A DNA stretch of 64,000 nucleotides from assembly GCA_023105745.1 (NCBI GenBank), contig JALGQZ010000011.1:13044975-13108974 (forward strand). The letters are read 5' to 3'. Shown here in pieces: positions 47,427-60,300 of the stretch; positions within the stretch are counted from its first letter, which is position 1; each line of letters starts with the position of its first letter. Source of the stretch: Austropuccinia psidii. Lineage: Eukaryota > Basidiomycota > Pucciniomycetes > Pucciniales > Sphaerophragmiaceae. Below the pieces are notes generated by a model. The model was not told the origin of the DNA. It did not search any database and worked only from the letters and a program-made list of their open reading frames with translations. The position numbers were made by a program, and so were the translations under genes.

Positions 47427-47919
47427 ATATTTACTCTAAAAGACCTTTAAACAGATTCTAATTGGGTTTAATCAATAATAAATTATAATTATAATCATAA
47501 AATTATATAATAATTTTATATTTATTGATTTTAAAAGCTATTGAGGCATTTGGAAAGCAATTTTACTGTCTTACACGTGGTTTTTCACATCCTTAGACTT
47601 GCAAAAACCTCCTTTGAGTGACTCTAGTGATTAAAAAAGGTATTTTATAAATTATAAATAATTTTATATTATAAATTAATTTTATAAAAAGAATCATATT
47701 CACTTTATTTTATTCTTTAAAAATGAAAACATAAAAAATAATAAAAATATTCAAAACCAATAAAAAAGTTATTTTATTCATTTTAATTTCATTTCTTCAA
47801 TTATTTTCATTTTTTTTAATAAGAAAAGATATAAAAGAAATTTTTACGTGGAAAATTGCCATATCTTACCAAAAATAACACTTTTATATAAAAGACTAAT
47901 ATTTATTTGTCTTTTTTAG

Positions 47920-48069
47920 TGTTTGAAGACAATCCAACAGAGGATAACCAAACCACTGTTGAAATATTGGTGGAAGAAACTTGCCAAAGCTCTCCAACAT
48001 CAATAATCACTACGAAAAAGAAAGCCAAGAAATTGGACTTTCCAGGACCCACTATCCAGGACTCTGAAG
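47920..48069 (+). other. Conserved spliced leader exon of element B
   Basis: 150 nt between CTTTTTTAG and GTGAGT, open and coding for TVEILVEETCQSSPTS and KKLDFPGPTIQDSEG. Joined at ACCAG (48158) it enters the +1 frame. C has the same exon with only a few changes. Confidence 0.6.
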
Positions 48070-48146
48070 GTGAGTACCTCATTCATAAATTTCCATAAGA
48101 AGAATTCGTGTTCTGAAATCCTCTTCTTTCTTATTTTTCTTATAAT

Positions 48147-51100
48147 ATGACTACCAGAAGAGGCTCCCAATACTCCATGCAATCAGATGGAGCTGGACAC
48201 AGAGGTAGAATTGATTCCTCAAAAGGGAAAGAGAAGGGCAATATCCCCAGTGGAACAGAATCCACACAAGGAAGTGCCTTATCCCAAAGGCAAGTCCCAG
48301 AAATGCCCAGGATATCTGAACCTGAATTTGAACTAAGTATGAGTGACTCAAACAGGTACAAATCACATTCAGAAGGCTCAAATAGACATTTACATGAGCC
48401 AGTACAAACAGTACTACACAGTGTACAAGGACAAAGATTGGGAAATGTTGCCCCAAATACACCAAGGAGTGATGAACTCCTGGCACATCCTGAAAAAGTT
48501 CCTTAAAGAGGAGGAAATAGTGAGATACTCCAATGGATGGAATCCACTATAATCCAAACCTCAAATCAAAAATATCAAGGAGTACCATGCCAAAAAGAAG
48601 GAGGCAACCAAGGAAGAAGCGCAAGTAGCTTCTACCAGAAAGCCCCAAGCCAACCCACATCCCCAAGAAGGGAAGAAGAACAAGAAAAAGAATTGGAGAA
48701 AACAATATTCCCCAAGCTACAGGATCCCCAAAATCCAAAAAGATGCCATTGACAATGTATTCAACATGGCCAGAACTTTGATGGAATTCAAAGACAAAGA
48801 GGAGCAAAGAATGAGACAACCCCATTTCCCAAAGAAATAACCTTGTCTCCTGATGTTGTAAATACTTTAACAGAGCTTAAAAATAGTATTTTACCTCTTA
48901 AAGACATTAAAAATAGTTTATTATCTTTCAAAGAAATAAATAATAGCTTATCATCTTCAACAAAGCTTGTTGTAAAAAATGAAAAAAAAATTGATAACAT
49001 AAAGTTTATGATTGAAAATAATAAACCAAAAGTATTAATTGATAATACTCAGAAATTAATACAAGGACAACAGGAGTTGTATAAATACATAAGTGATATC
49101 AAAGAAAAAACTTTGACAATCAATTATGACCTGAGCATTGATAATCTTACAGAAAAATTAAACGAATTAAGCATTTCTGTAGAAAAATTTGAAGAAAAGA
49201 CTTCATCACACCAAAAATTACTTTTGGACCATGTGGAAAATATTGATGAAGCAAGAATGCATCGGAAAGATGACATTCAAAGTGAAATAAGGCTTATTAC
49301 TGAAAAAATGAATAAAATCAATGAGGCTAACTTAAATATGCCAAAGTTATCAACCCCATTTTCTCACATAAGAAGCCCTGTTAAACCTAAAGACGAATTA
49401 ACAAGTCCATTCATAACAGACTTGAGTCACCAAGACAGCAACCAAGTCTTAATGAAGGAAGCACCTCAATTGCAAGAATGGCCAACATCCACAGGAGAAG
49501 GTGAATATGACCACATGTCATTTATCAAAACAATTGACATGCTGCAAGAAGATTATGCCATACCAGATGAATTAATCACTGCAATATTACATTCATTGTT
49601 TGAAAAATCTGCAAAAAGATGGTATTATGGCAAAAATACCTGGTCTTGGTGGAAAAATGAAATAATCAACAAGTGGAACAATGATTCCTGGAGGTACAAC
49701 ATAGAAAATGCGTTTGAAAGTTCTTTCTTTGACCCAGACAAAGACAAACCTTTAACTTGGTTGTTAAAACAAGTTGAAAGACTGAATGCATTGTACCCAG
49801 AAATGTCACAGAAAATGGTGCACATGAAAATACTTAAAAAATGTGGAGGAGAGCTAGAACATGCCCTAATAAGTAGGTGTATAGAGCCTTGCTCCACAGA
49901 AGAGTATATCAATGCACTAGAAGGCATAGTGACAAGAACAAAAATTGGCCAAACTTGGAAGAAATTGGACATTAAAAGTCCAAATAAACCATTTATCAAA
50001 AAAGATAAATCAAAAGAATCTTTCAAACCCAATACATCCAACAAAAATGAGCAAAGAAAATGCCATAAATGTGGAGGTATTGGACACTTAGCCAATAATT
50101 GCCTCAAAAAGGCAAAGATCAATGAAATAGTGGAAACAGAAAACCACAATGACAAAGAGGAGGAATCTGACTCTGAAAAAGAGACAGAAGAGTCAGAAAA
50201 CTCTGAAAGTGATGAAATCAATATAATTAATGCACAAATTGATAATATTGATATAATTTATGAAGTACTGGATGTTAACTCAAACTTACCACAAGTTGGG
50301 ACACATGACACAAACCTGACAAATATACAAGATGCCAAAATGCACAGAACCAAACCTCCAAGAGAAATGGGATATACAGCTAGAAAATAAAGTATAAGTA
50401 TAGTTATGGTTGATAACCAAGAAGGAAACGTTAACTTAGATACAGGAGCATATTGCACCTGTGTTGGTAAACCTTATCTAAAAACCATTGTCCCAGACTG
50501 GCAAGAAAAACCTATGCCAATACAAGGTGTCAAATTTAGTAGTGCAAGTGAGAGCATGAAGCTCCTTGGAATAATTGATTTAACACTAATTTTTCCTCAG
50601 CCCTCACAATTTTTCAGAATTAAAGTAGAGTTTGTAGTAATGGACAACTGTACTAGTAATCACTTCATGCTTGGAAATGATTACTTATCAATTTATGGTA
50701 TAGATATCTCTAACCAAAAGGCTAGATATTTTACCATAGGAGACAACAAAAGACAAAATTTTGGCTTCTTAAATAACAAAAAACAAATCACAGTTATTAA
50801 GAATGAAGAAGAAATTCCAGAAAAAGAACTTTTTATATCTGAACAACTCAAAGAGGCAGAATTTAATCAAGAATTAACAGAAAAAATGAAAGAAAAATTG
50901 ATTGACCTCTTATTTAAGTATAAAAATGCCGTTGCAACTGACAAAGAGCCACTAGGTGCCATAATTGGACATGAAGTGGATATAATTCTTAATGTAGAAA
51001 AGCCTTACCCACCTTTATTAAGAAGACCTGCTTATCCAGCCAGTCCAAGGGCTAGAGAAGCCTTAGAGGTGCACATTCAAGAATTAATGGACCTTGGAGT

Positions 51101-53927
51101 ATTAAGAAAGGTTGGACATAATGAACAAGTAGAAGTTACTACACCTGTCATTATAACTTGGCATAATGGAAAATCAAGGATGGTAGGAGACTTCAGAGTC
51201 CTGAACACCTATACCATTCCAGACAGATATCCAATACCTAGAATCCATGAGACATTGACCAAATTGTCACAAGCTAAGTTCATCACAGCTATGGATGCTC
51301 TTAAGGGTTTTCATCAAAATGTCTTAACAGACAATGCCAAGAAACTACTAAGAATAATACTCCATTGTGGAATTTTTGAATACTTAAGAATGCCATTTGG
51401 GATAAAAAATGCACCTTCCCATTATCAAAGAATGATGAATACCATATTCCCTGAAGAATTATCAGAAGGATGTTTAATTATCTATATTGATGATATCATA
51501 GCTTGATCAGAAACTTGGGAAAATCACCTTACAAGACTAGAAAGGGTACTACAAAAAATAGTCCAAGTGAATATGAAAATTTCCTTGAAAAAGTGTCATT
51601 TTGCATACAGTGAATTAAAAGCACTAGGACATGTTGTATGTGGACTTAGTCTAGGCATAGACAAGAATAAAGTAGCCGCAGTACTACTTAACCCAATTCC
51701 TCAAACCAAAAAAGAAATGCAATAATTTCTAGGATTTGCTGGTTACTATAGACAGCATATAAAGGACTTTGCAAAAATTGCTAACTCTTTGTACAAGCTA
51801 TGTGACCAACAAACAGTCTATAAAATGACAGAAGAAAGAGTCAAGGCATATGAAGAATTGACAAATTCCTTAACAAATGCCCCATTTCTTCTAATCCCAG
51901 ATTGGAAACTACCCTTCAAACTTTACATTGATGCTTGTGGAGAAGGACTGGGTGCTGCACTACACCAGACACAAATGATCAATGATAAACAAGTAGAAGG
52001 ACCAATTTGTTTTATTTCAAGACAGATAAATCCAACAGAAGCAAGATATGGAGCAAGCCAAGTGGAATGCCTCTGCTTAGTGTGGGCTTTAGAAAAATTA
52101 CATTATTACTTGGATGGAACAGTATTTGATGTGATTACAGACTGTAATGCTGTAAAATCTCTATTAAATATGACAACTCCAAATAGACATATGCTGAGAT
52201 GGCAAATTGCTATCCAAGAATATAGAGGAAATATGACTATTGTTCATAAATCTGGTAATATTCATAAAAATGCAGATGGTATTAGCAGATGGGCTCTAGC
52301 AAATACCCCTGAAAATGCAGAATGGGTACCACAGGAAGAATACCATATAGAAGGAATATGTGTTACAGACATTGGCACAGAATTCTTTAACCAAGTTAAA
52401 GAAAGCTATAAGATAGACAAAAATTGCCATATCTTAAGCCAACTTCTAATGAAATACTGCAAAGACCCATCACTTTCATCAAAACCAGATGAAACATGGA
52501 AAAAGGCATATGATGAAGGAAGATTCCACCTCCTTGATGTAATCCTTTACCACAGAACAAAACACACATGTGTTATGGCCTTAACAGATAGAACCCTGAT
52601 ACACACTATTTTACATGAGTGTCATGATAGCGTTGCATCTGGACATCTCTCAGAAGATAGGACACTAGAGAGGGTGAAAAACTGCTCTTGGTGGCCAAAT
52701 TGGAAGAAAGATGTTGCAGAGTACTTCCAAACCTGTGACAGATGCCAAAAAGCCAACAGAGCCACAGGAAAGAAATTTGGAATGATGATCCAAATCCAAG
52801 AACCAAAATCCCCATGGGAAATAGTTCATATGGATTGGGTTACAGCATTACCTCCAGGAGGAGATAGAAGCTATAATGAATGCCTAGTATTGGTTGACAG
52901 GTATAGCAAAACTCCCATGTTCCTACCATTTCATAAAGATGATACAGCTATGGACACAGCCATAATGATATGGAATAAAGTTATTAGCCATACAGGCTTA
53001 TTCCAGAATATTATAAGTGACAGAGACCCAAAGTTCACTTCAGCATTATGGACAAATATCCATAACTTGTTTGAGACAAAGTTATCATTCTCAACAGCTG
53101 ACCATCCTCAAACTTATGGTTTAGCAGAAAGAATGATACAGACCTTAGAGGACATGATCAAAATATTCTGTGCTTATGGGCTAGAATTCAAAGATTCTGA
53201 TGGTTTTACCCATGATTGGTGTACACTAATACCAGCTCTTGAACTGGCATATAAAACATCAATCCATTCTTCTACTGGCAAAACACCAGCAATGCTAGAA
53301 AAAGGTTGGAATCCAAGACTTCCTTATGATACCCTCAAAAAGGGCTTAGTGGATATACATCCAACAGCAAGGAGTTTTAAGATAATGCTTGACAAGGAAA
53401 GACACCATGCAAAACGATGTATGCAAGATTTGTTCAAATATGCAAAAGAAAGATGGGATAAAAGTAATAAGCCACCTGATTTCAAAATAGGAGACTTGGT
53501 CCTAGTATCAACCCTTAATTTCAATAACATAAAAGGCCCAAAGAAATTAAACGATTCCTTTGCAGGACCATTTATGATAAAAGCACTTCATGGACCCAAT
53601 GCTGTACAATTGGAACTCACAGGTGAACTAATGAACAAGCACCCAACTTTTCCTGTAAGTCTGATAAAACCTTACAGCTCAAGTGACAAGGAATTATTTC
53701 CACTAAGAAATAAACCCCCACTTGAAAATCCCCCCTTGGAAGAAGGAGAGGAAAAGAAAATAGTAAAAGTCCTTAAAGAAAGAAGGACAAGAAACAAAAA
53801 AGAAAGAGAATACCTTGTAAGGTATAGAAATTCAACTCAAGAAGATGAATGGCTACTTGAGAAAGATATAACAAATGCTGATAAACTACTAAGAAGGTTC
53901 AGACATGAAAGAAAAGCTGAAAAATAG
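48147..53927 (+). pseudogene. Gag-Pol of element B, five nonsense codons, no frameshift
   Basis: One frame runs from MTTRRGSQYS to [11 protein letters not shown]. Stops are TAA 48504, TGA 48750, TAA 50388, TGA 51504 (just after the RT YIDD) and TAA 51723; comparison with A and C shows each replaces a sense codon. The capsid region lacks six residues present in C between YYG and GKNTWSW (an 18-bp deletion between short direct repeats). The CCHC knuckle (CHKCGGIGHLANNC), protease DTG, RNase H, integrase HHCC and DDE motifs are recognisable; the integrase tail reads [12 protein letters not shown], with substitutions. The element is non-autonomous. Confidence 0.92.
48394..48840 (+). CDS. Second (+1) open frame overlapping gag, element B
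   Basis: It starts MSQYKQYYTVYKDKDWEM, continues QGVMNSWHILKKFL and GWNPL, meets TAA at 48550, then resumes KEYHAKKKEATKEEAQ to YRIPKIQKDAIDNVF and ends HFPKK at 48840. It is +1 relative to gag, as in element A. Apart from the single stop it is open for 149 codons. Homology to A in this frame is clear although the elements have diverged well beyond easy nucleotide alignment here. Confidence 0.6.
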
Positions 53928-54027
53928 AAAAGTTAAGAATTATTGAGCTTCAAGACTAGCAAAGTCTATTGAAGAGGTAGGACAGTGGATGATACCCTAA
54001 TTACACATATCAGATTGTGGTACAATC

Positions 54028-54045
54028 TTTTTTGGTGGTAGGGAA
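54028..54045 (+). other. Polypurine tract of element B
   Basis: A T-run followed by GGTGGTAGGGAA lies directly before the 3' LTR. Confidence 0.75.
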
Positions 54046-54617
54046 TGTGAACCTTTGAGATATGATCACATACCCAAAAAAGGTCACAAGAGATATTTAA
54101 AAGAATTATACATTAAAAATAATTACCTTAAAGCTACAAAAATACCATAAATTGGCATAAAACTTGGTTTAACTCAAAATCCAATGAATAAACATGTGAA
54201 ACAAATCTTACCATTAAATTCCCCATGGTAAGATACACATATATCATTCTTATGGCATATCTGTAAAGTCAATATTTAATAAGTTATAAGTAATAATACC
54301 TTATAAAAAACACAAATCCCTATTTATTTCAAAGACCAATGAAACAACATGTGAAATAAATGGTACCATTGGATTCTCCATAAAACTCCAAATATAAAAA
54401 AATTAAGAAGCTAAGCTCCAAAGTCAATACTTAAAGAATTAACCTGCATATATGCACTTTTTTGGTCAACACATATATTCAAGGATTTTAGCCAATATCG
54501 TTTGAAATATGCATGCTAGATTGATGAACCAAAAATAAAGTCATCACGTAATTACTGTAGGAATACAGAAATGAGGTTTATTTCACAAGTTATAAACAAT
54601 GTTAAAACCTGTAAGGG
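54046..54617 (+). repeat. 3' LTR of element B, interrupted
   Basis: It aligns with the first 572 bp of the 5' LTR and breaks at CTGTAAGGG, where element C begins. In the 5' LTR the same place reads TGTAAGGGATTATTG, so the rest should follow C beyond the window. Confidence 0.85.
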
Positions 54618-56628
54618 TGTGAGCCTTTGAGATATGACCACATACCCAATAAGGTCACAAGAAATACTCAGAATAATTATACCTTTAATATAATTATATT
54701 AAAATTACTTAGAATAATTATACATTAAAAATAATTACTTAAATATACAAAAAATACCATAAATTGGTACAAAAATTGGTTTAACTTAAAAACCAATGAA
54801 TCAACATGCAAAATAAATTATACCATTGGATTCCCCATGGTAAAATACACATATACCATTTTTATGGAATATCAGTAAAGTCAATATTTAATGAATTATA
54901 AGGTATAATACCTTATAAAAACCATAAAACCTTATTTATCTCAAGAAATAATGAAACAACATGTGAAATAAATTGTACCAGTGGATTCCCCACAAACCTC
55001 CACACATAAAACAATTAATAAGCTAATTTCCAAAGTTAATACTTAAGGAATTAACCTGAATATATGCACTTTTTTGGTCAACGCATATATTCAAGGATCA
55101 TAGCTAATATCTCCTAAGCTATACATGATAGAATGATGAACAAAAATAAAGTTACCACGTAATTACTGTAAAAGAACAGATATGAACTTTATTTTAAAAA
55201 TTATAAACAAGGTTAAAACCTATGATGAAATATTGATAAAAATCAACAGAGCTGTTGACCACTTTGTTGTGAAAGTATTCCAAACTTAAAAAAAAGCATA
55301 CAGTTGGATTCTACTAGTTCATTCGTGAAGAATGATGTAAATTTTATTATCAAATTCAGGGTATAACCCCCTGAAATCAAGGTTTGAAGTTTAAAATATT
55401 GAATTTCGACAGAAAAGATGAGTTATAAGAAAAATCATCAAAATTAGAGTTTTGATGATGTAATGAAAAGCTCTTGGCAGCATAATAAGGTTATGCCAGG
55501 CTATCAGAATTCACTCTCTGAATTGCTGTAGCGTGTAAATCTTATAAGTTATTGAGGATCAAAGTTTGAGCTTAATTTGAGCAGTTATGATCACTCACAG
55601 TAACCTTAATTTAAGTTTAACAGTCTTAAGAGTGATAAAATTGGTTAATGCTATTAGTTTATGATTAAAACTAATAAAATACACGAAATTTGGAGTTCTG
55701 CCAAGCCTCTGATGTCATCAAACTTAGAGTTATAGTGATAACTCTAAATAATGGTGTAATAATGATGTAATATGGTTTGATAATGATGTAATCATCCCCT
55801 AAACTGAAAATATTGATCAATTCCAGTGGGTATGATCATTACACGTCTACTAAAAGCCTGTTGGACTCTAGGAGGGAGGTATTTACTATAAATAGAGCTC
55901 TTTTTAATCTATTTTCCCCTCAGACGCATTAAAAACATTAAATCAATTAAATCAAAGGTAATTTCTTTATTCTTTATATATAAAACTATTATATTATTCA
56001 AGACCAAAGACCACCTTGTTTTAATCATCTATTTTGACGTTATTAAATCATTTATTTAATTGTTTTTGCTAAAAATCTCTTTAAAAACTCATTTCCATGT
56101 TAAAATCCAGAATAATTTGTAATTTTCTTTATCTTTATTGTAAATACAATTTGAAAAAGTTGTATTTATATTTTTTGGCGTAAAATATTTCAAAATTATT
56201 ATATTAAGTGTTAAAAGTAGGTTATTTTCTCTTATTATAATACTTTCTCTATTATTACTCTCTTAATAATTCTTTAATTAATATAAATAATATTTATATT
56301 AATTCATAACTTTAATATTAGTAAGATTATTGTTATTAATTGTTTTTTATTAATAAAAAGCGATTTTTTACGCCTTTATTACTTGTTGGTAACAATAATA
56401 AAGAGTTTTTTAAATATATTAATACATTTATTTATTATATTATATTTTCATGATATAAATTATACTATTATATTTATTTAATAATATAATTATTTTACGC
56501 CATAATAATAATAATTATTTATTATTATTATATTCTTAATCTTATTTCTTCAATTCATAAGGACATTCAGAGTACAATAAGTAATAAATTAGTAATTTTT
56601 ACTTATTGTTTCATAGTCAAACCTTACA
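54618..56628 (+). repeat. 5' LTR of element C
   Basis: About 2011 bp, TGTGAGCC to CCTTACA. It is longer than the LTR of B through small insertions, for example an added ATATAATTATATTA block near 54685. Confidence 0.88.
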
Positions 56629-56630
56629 TT

Positions 56631-56646
56631 TGGGGGCCTGGCCGTG
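56631..56646 (+). other. Primer binding site of element C
   Basis: TGGGGGCCTGGCCGTG, identical to that of element A. Confidence 0.7.
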
Positions 56647-57140
56647 ATATTTACTTAAAAGACCTTTAAAAAGATTCTAATTGGGTTTATCCAATAATAA
56701 ATTATATTTATAATCATAAAATTATATAATAATTTTATATTTTATTGATTTTGAAAGCTATTGAGGCATTTGGAAAGCAATTGTACTGTCTTACACGTGG
56801 TTTTTCACATCCTTGGACTTGCAAGAACTTTCTTTGAGTGACGCTAGTGATTGAAAAAGATAATTTATAAATTAAAAATAATTTTTTATAATTTAATTTT
56901 GAAAAAGAATCATATTCATTTTTTATTTTATTCTTTAAAAATAAAAATATAAAAAATATTAAAAAATATTAAAAAAAGCAATAAAAAAAAAGTATTTTTT
57001 TTATTAATTTTTATTCATTTCTTTATTCATTTCAAATTTTTAAAAAAGATATAAAAGCAATTTCTACGTGGAAAATTGCCATATCTTGCCAAAAAATAAC
57101 ACTTCTTATAAAAATACTTATATTTATTTGTCTTTTTTAG

Positions 57141-57290
57141 TGTTTGAAGATAACCCAACAGAAGACAACCAAACTACTGTTGAGAGATTGGTGGAAGAAA
57201 CTTGTCAAAGTTCTCCAACACCAGTTATCACTAAAAGACAGAAAGCTAAGAAATTAGACTTTCCAGGACCCACCATTCAAGACTCTGAAG
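57141..57290 (+). other. Conserved spliced leader exon of element C
   Basis: 150 nt between TCTTTTTTAG and GTGAGC. Same length and reading as in B (VEETCQSSPTPV, KKLDFPGPTIQDSEG). Confidence 0.6.
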
Positions 57291-57365
57291 GTGAGCACCT
57301 CTTTTATAATTGCCATAAAAAGAATTTTTATCCTAAAATACTTTTATTTCTTATTTTCTTAAATT

Positions 57366-60300
57366 ATGACTACCAGAAGAGGTTCCCAATACTCCATCCA
57401 ATCAGATGGAGCTGGACTCAGAGGTAGAAGTGATCCCTCAAAAGGGAAAAGAAAGGGCAATATCCCCAGTGGAACAGAATCCACACAAGGAAGTGCCTTA
57501 TCCCAAAGGCAAGTCCCAGAAATGCCCATGATATCTGAACCTGAATTGGAGCTAAGTATGAGTAACTCAAATAGGTACAAATCACATTCAGAAGGCTCAA
57601 ATAGACATCTACATGAGCCAGTACAAGCAGTATTACACAGTGTACAAGGATAAAGATTGGGAAATGCTGCCTCAAATACACCAAGGAGTGATGAACTCCT
57701 CGCACATCCTGAAAAAGTTCCTCAAAGAGGAGGAGATAGTGAAATACTCCAATGGATGGAATCCACTGTTATCCAAACCTCAAATCAAAAAAATCAAGGA
57801 TTACCACGCCAAAAAGAGGGAGGCAACCAAGGAAGAACCCCAGTACCTTCTACCAGCAAGCCCCAAGCCAGCCCACTTCCCCAAGAAGGGAAGAAGAACA
57901 AGAAAAAGCATTGGAGGAAACCATATTCCCCAAGCTACAAGATCCCAAGAATCCAAAAGGATGCCATGGACAATGTTTTCAACATGGCCAGAACCTTGAT
58001 GGAATTCAAGGACAAGGAAGAGCAAAGAATGAGACAACCTCATTTCCCAAAGAAATAACCTTGTCCAAAGATGTTGTAAATACTTTAACAGAAATTAAAA
58101 ATAGTATATTACCTCTAAAAGAAATTAAAGATAGTTTATTATCACTACAAGAAATAAATAACAATTTATCTTCTTTAACAAAAATTGTTGTGCAAAACAA
58201 GAAAGAAATTGACAACATTAAGTTTATTGTTGAAAATAATAAACCAAAGAGTTTAATTGACAATACTCAAAAATTAATACAAGCACAACAAGAATTGTAT
58301 AAATACATAAAAGATATCAAAGACAAGACTTTGACTATCAATTATGATGTGAGTATTGACAATCTTACAGAAAAATTAAATAAATTAAGTATTTCTGTAG
58401 AAAAATTTGAAGAAAAGACTTAATCACACCAAAAATTACTTTTGGACCATGTGGAAAAAAGTGATGAAGCAAGAATGCATCTGAAAGATGATATTCAGAG
58501 TGAAATAAGGCTTATTACTGAAAAAATGGATAAAATTAATGAGGCTAATCTAAATATGCCAAAGTTATCAACACCATTTTCTCGTATAAGAAGCCCTGTT
58601 AAAACAAAAGAGGAATTGTCAAATCCTTTCATAACAGACTTGAGTAACCAAAATAATAACCAAGTCTTAATGAAGGAAGCACCTCAATTGAAGGAATGGC
58701 CAACATTCACAGGAGAAGGTGAATATGACCACATGTCATTTATTAAAACAATTGACATGTTACAAGAAGACTATGCCATACCAGATGAATTAATCACTGC
58801 AAGATTACATTCATTGTTTGAGAAATCTGCAAAAAGATGGTATTATGGCATAAGACAAACAAATGGTAAAAATACCTGGTCTTGGTGGAAACAAGAAATA
58901 ATCACCAAGTGGGAAAATGATGCCTGGAGGTATAAGATAGAAAATGCATTTGAAAACTCTTTCTTTGACCCAGAGAAAGACAAACCTTTAACTTGGTTCT
59001 TGAAACAAGTTGAAAGGCTTAATGCACTGTAACCAGAAATGTCACAAAAGATGGTGCACATGAAAATACTTAAAAAATGTGGAGGGGAACTAGAAAATGC
59101 CCTAAGAAGCAGGTGTATAGAACCATGCTCCACAGAAGAGTATATAAATGCACTAGAAGATATAGTGACAAGAACAAAAATTGGCAGGACTTGGAAAGAA
59201 TTGGACATTAAAAGCCCAAATAAACCATTTATGAAAAAGTTAAATCAAAAGAATCCTTTAAGCCCAATACATCCAACAATAATGAGCAAAGAAAATGCCA
59301 TAAATGTGGAGGTATTGGACACTTAGCCAATAATTGCCTTAAAAAAGCAAAGATTAATGAAATTGTGGAAACAGAAAACCACAATGACAAAGAAGAGGAA
59401 TCTGACTCTGAAAAAGAGACAGAAGAGTCAGAAAGCTCTGAAAGTGATGAAATCAATATAATTAATGCACAAATTAATAATATTGATATAATTTATGAAG
59501 TACTGGATGTTAATTCAAACTTACCACAGATTGGAACATCTGACACAAACCTGACAAACATACAAGATGCCAAAATGTATAGAACCAAACCTGCAAGAGG
59601 AATGGGATATACAGCTGGAAAATCAAGTATAAGTATTGTTATGGTTGATAACCAAGAAAGAAAAGTTAACTTGGATACAGGAGCATATTGCACTTGTGTT
59701 GGCAAAAGTTATTTAAAAACCATTGTCCCAAACTGGCAAGAAATACTTATGCCAATACAAGGTGTCAAATTTAGTAGTGCAAGTGAGAGCATGAAGCCCC
59801 TTGGAATAATTGATTTAACACTAATTTTTCCTCATCCCTCACAATGTGTCAGAATTAAAGTAGAGTTTGTAGTAATGTACAACTGTACTAGTAATCGTTT
59901 CATACTTGGGAATGACTACTTATCAATCTATGGTATAGATTTCTCCAACCAAAAAGATAGATATTTTACCATAGGAGATAACAAAAGACAAAAGTTTGGC
60001 TTCTTAAATAACAAAAAAAAATCACAGTTATTAAGAAGGAAGAAAAAATTCCAGAAAAGGAACTTTTTATATCTGAACAGCTTAAAGAGGCAGAATTCAA
60101 TCAAGAATTAACAGAAAAAATGAAAGAAAAATTGATTGACCTCTTATTTAAGTATAAAAATGCCGTTGCAACTGACAAAGAGCCACTAGGTGCCATAATT
60201 GGACATGAAGTGGATATAATTCTTAATGTAGAAAAGCCTTACCCACCTTTATTAAGAAGACCTGCTTATCCAGCCAGTCCAAGGGCTAGAGAAGCCTTAG

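Larger units (their letters stand above)
45438..54617 (+). mobile_element. Ty3/gypsy element B, defective, with 3' LTR split by element C
   Basis: It starts TGTGAGCCTTTGAG after CATAC (possible target duplication at 45433-45437). 5' LTR 45438-47408, primer binding site, gag-pol 48147-53927 in one frame with five nonsense codons, polypurine tract, and the first 572 bp of the 3' LTR (54046-54617). LTR divergence over the shared part is about 5% by eye, so it is older than A and C. Confidence 0.9.
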
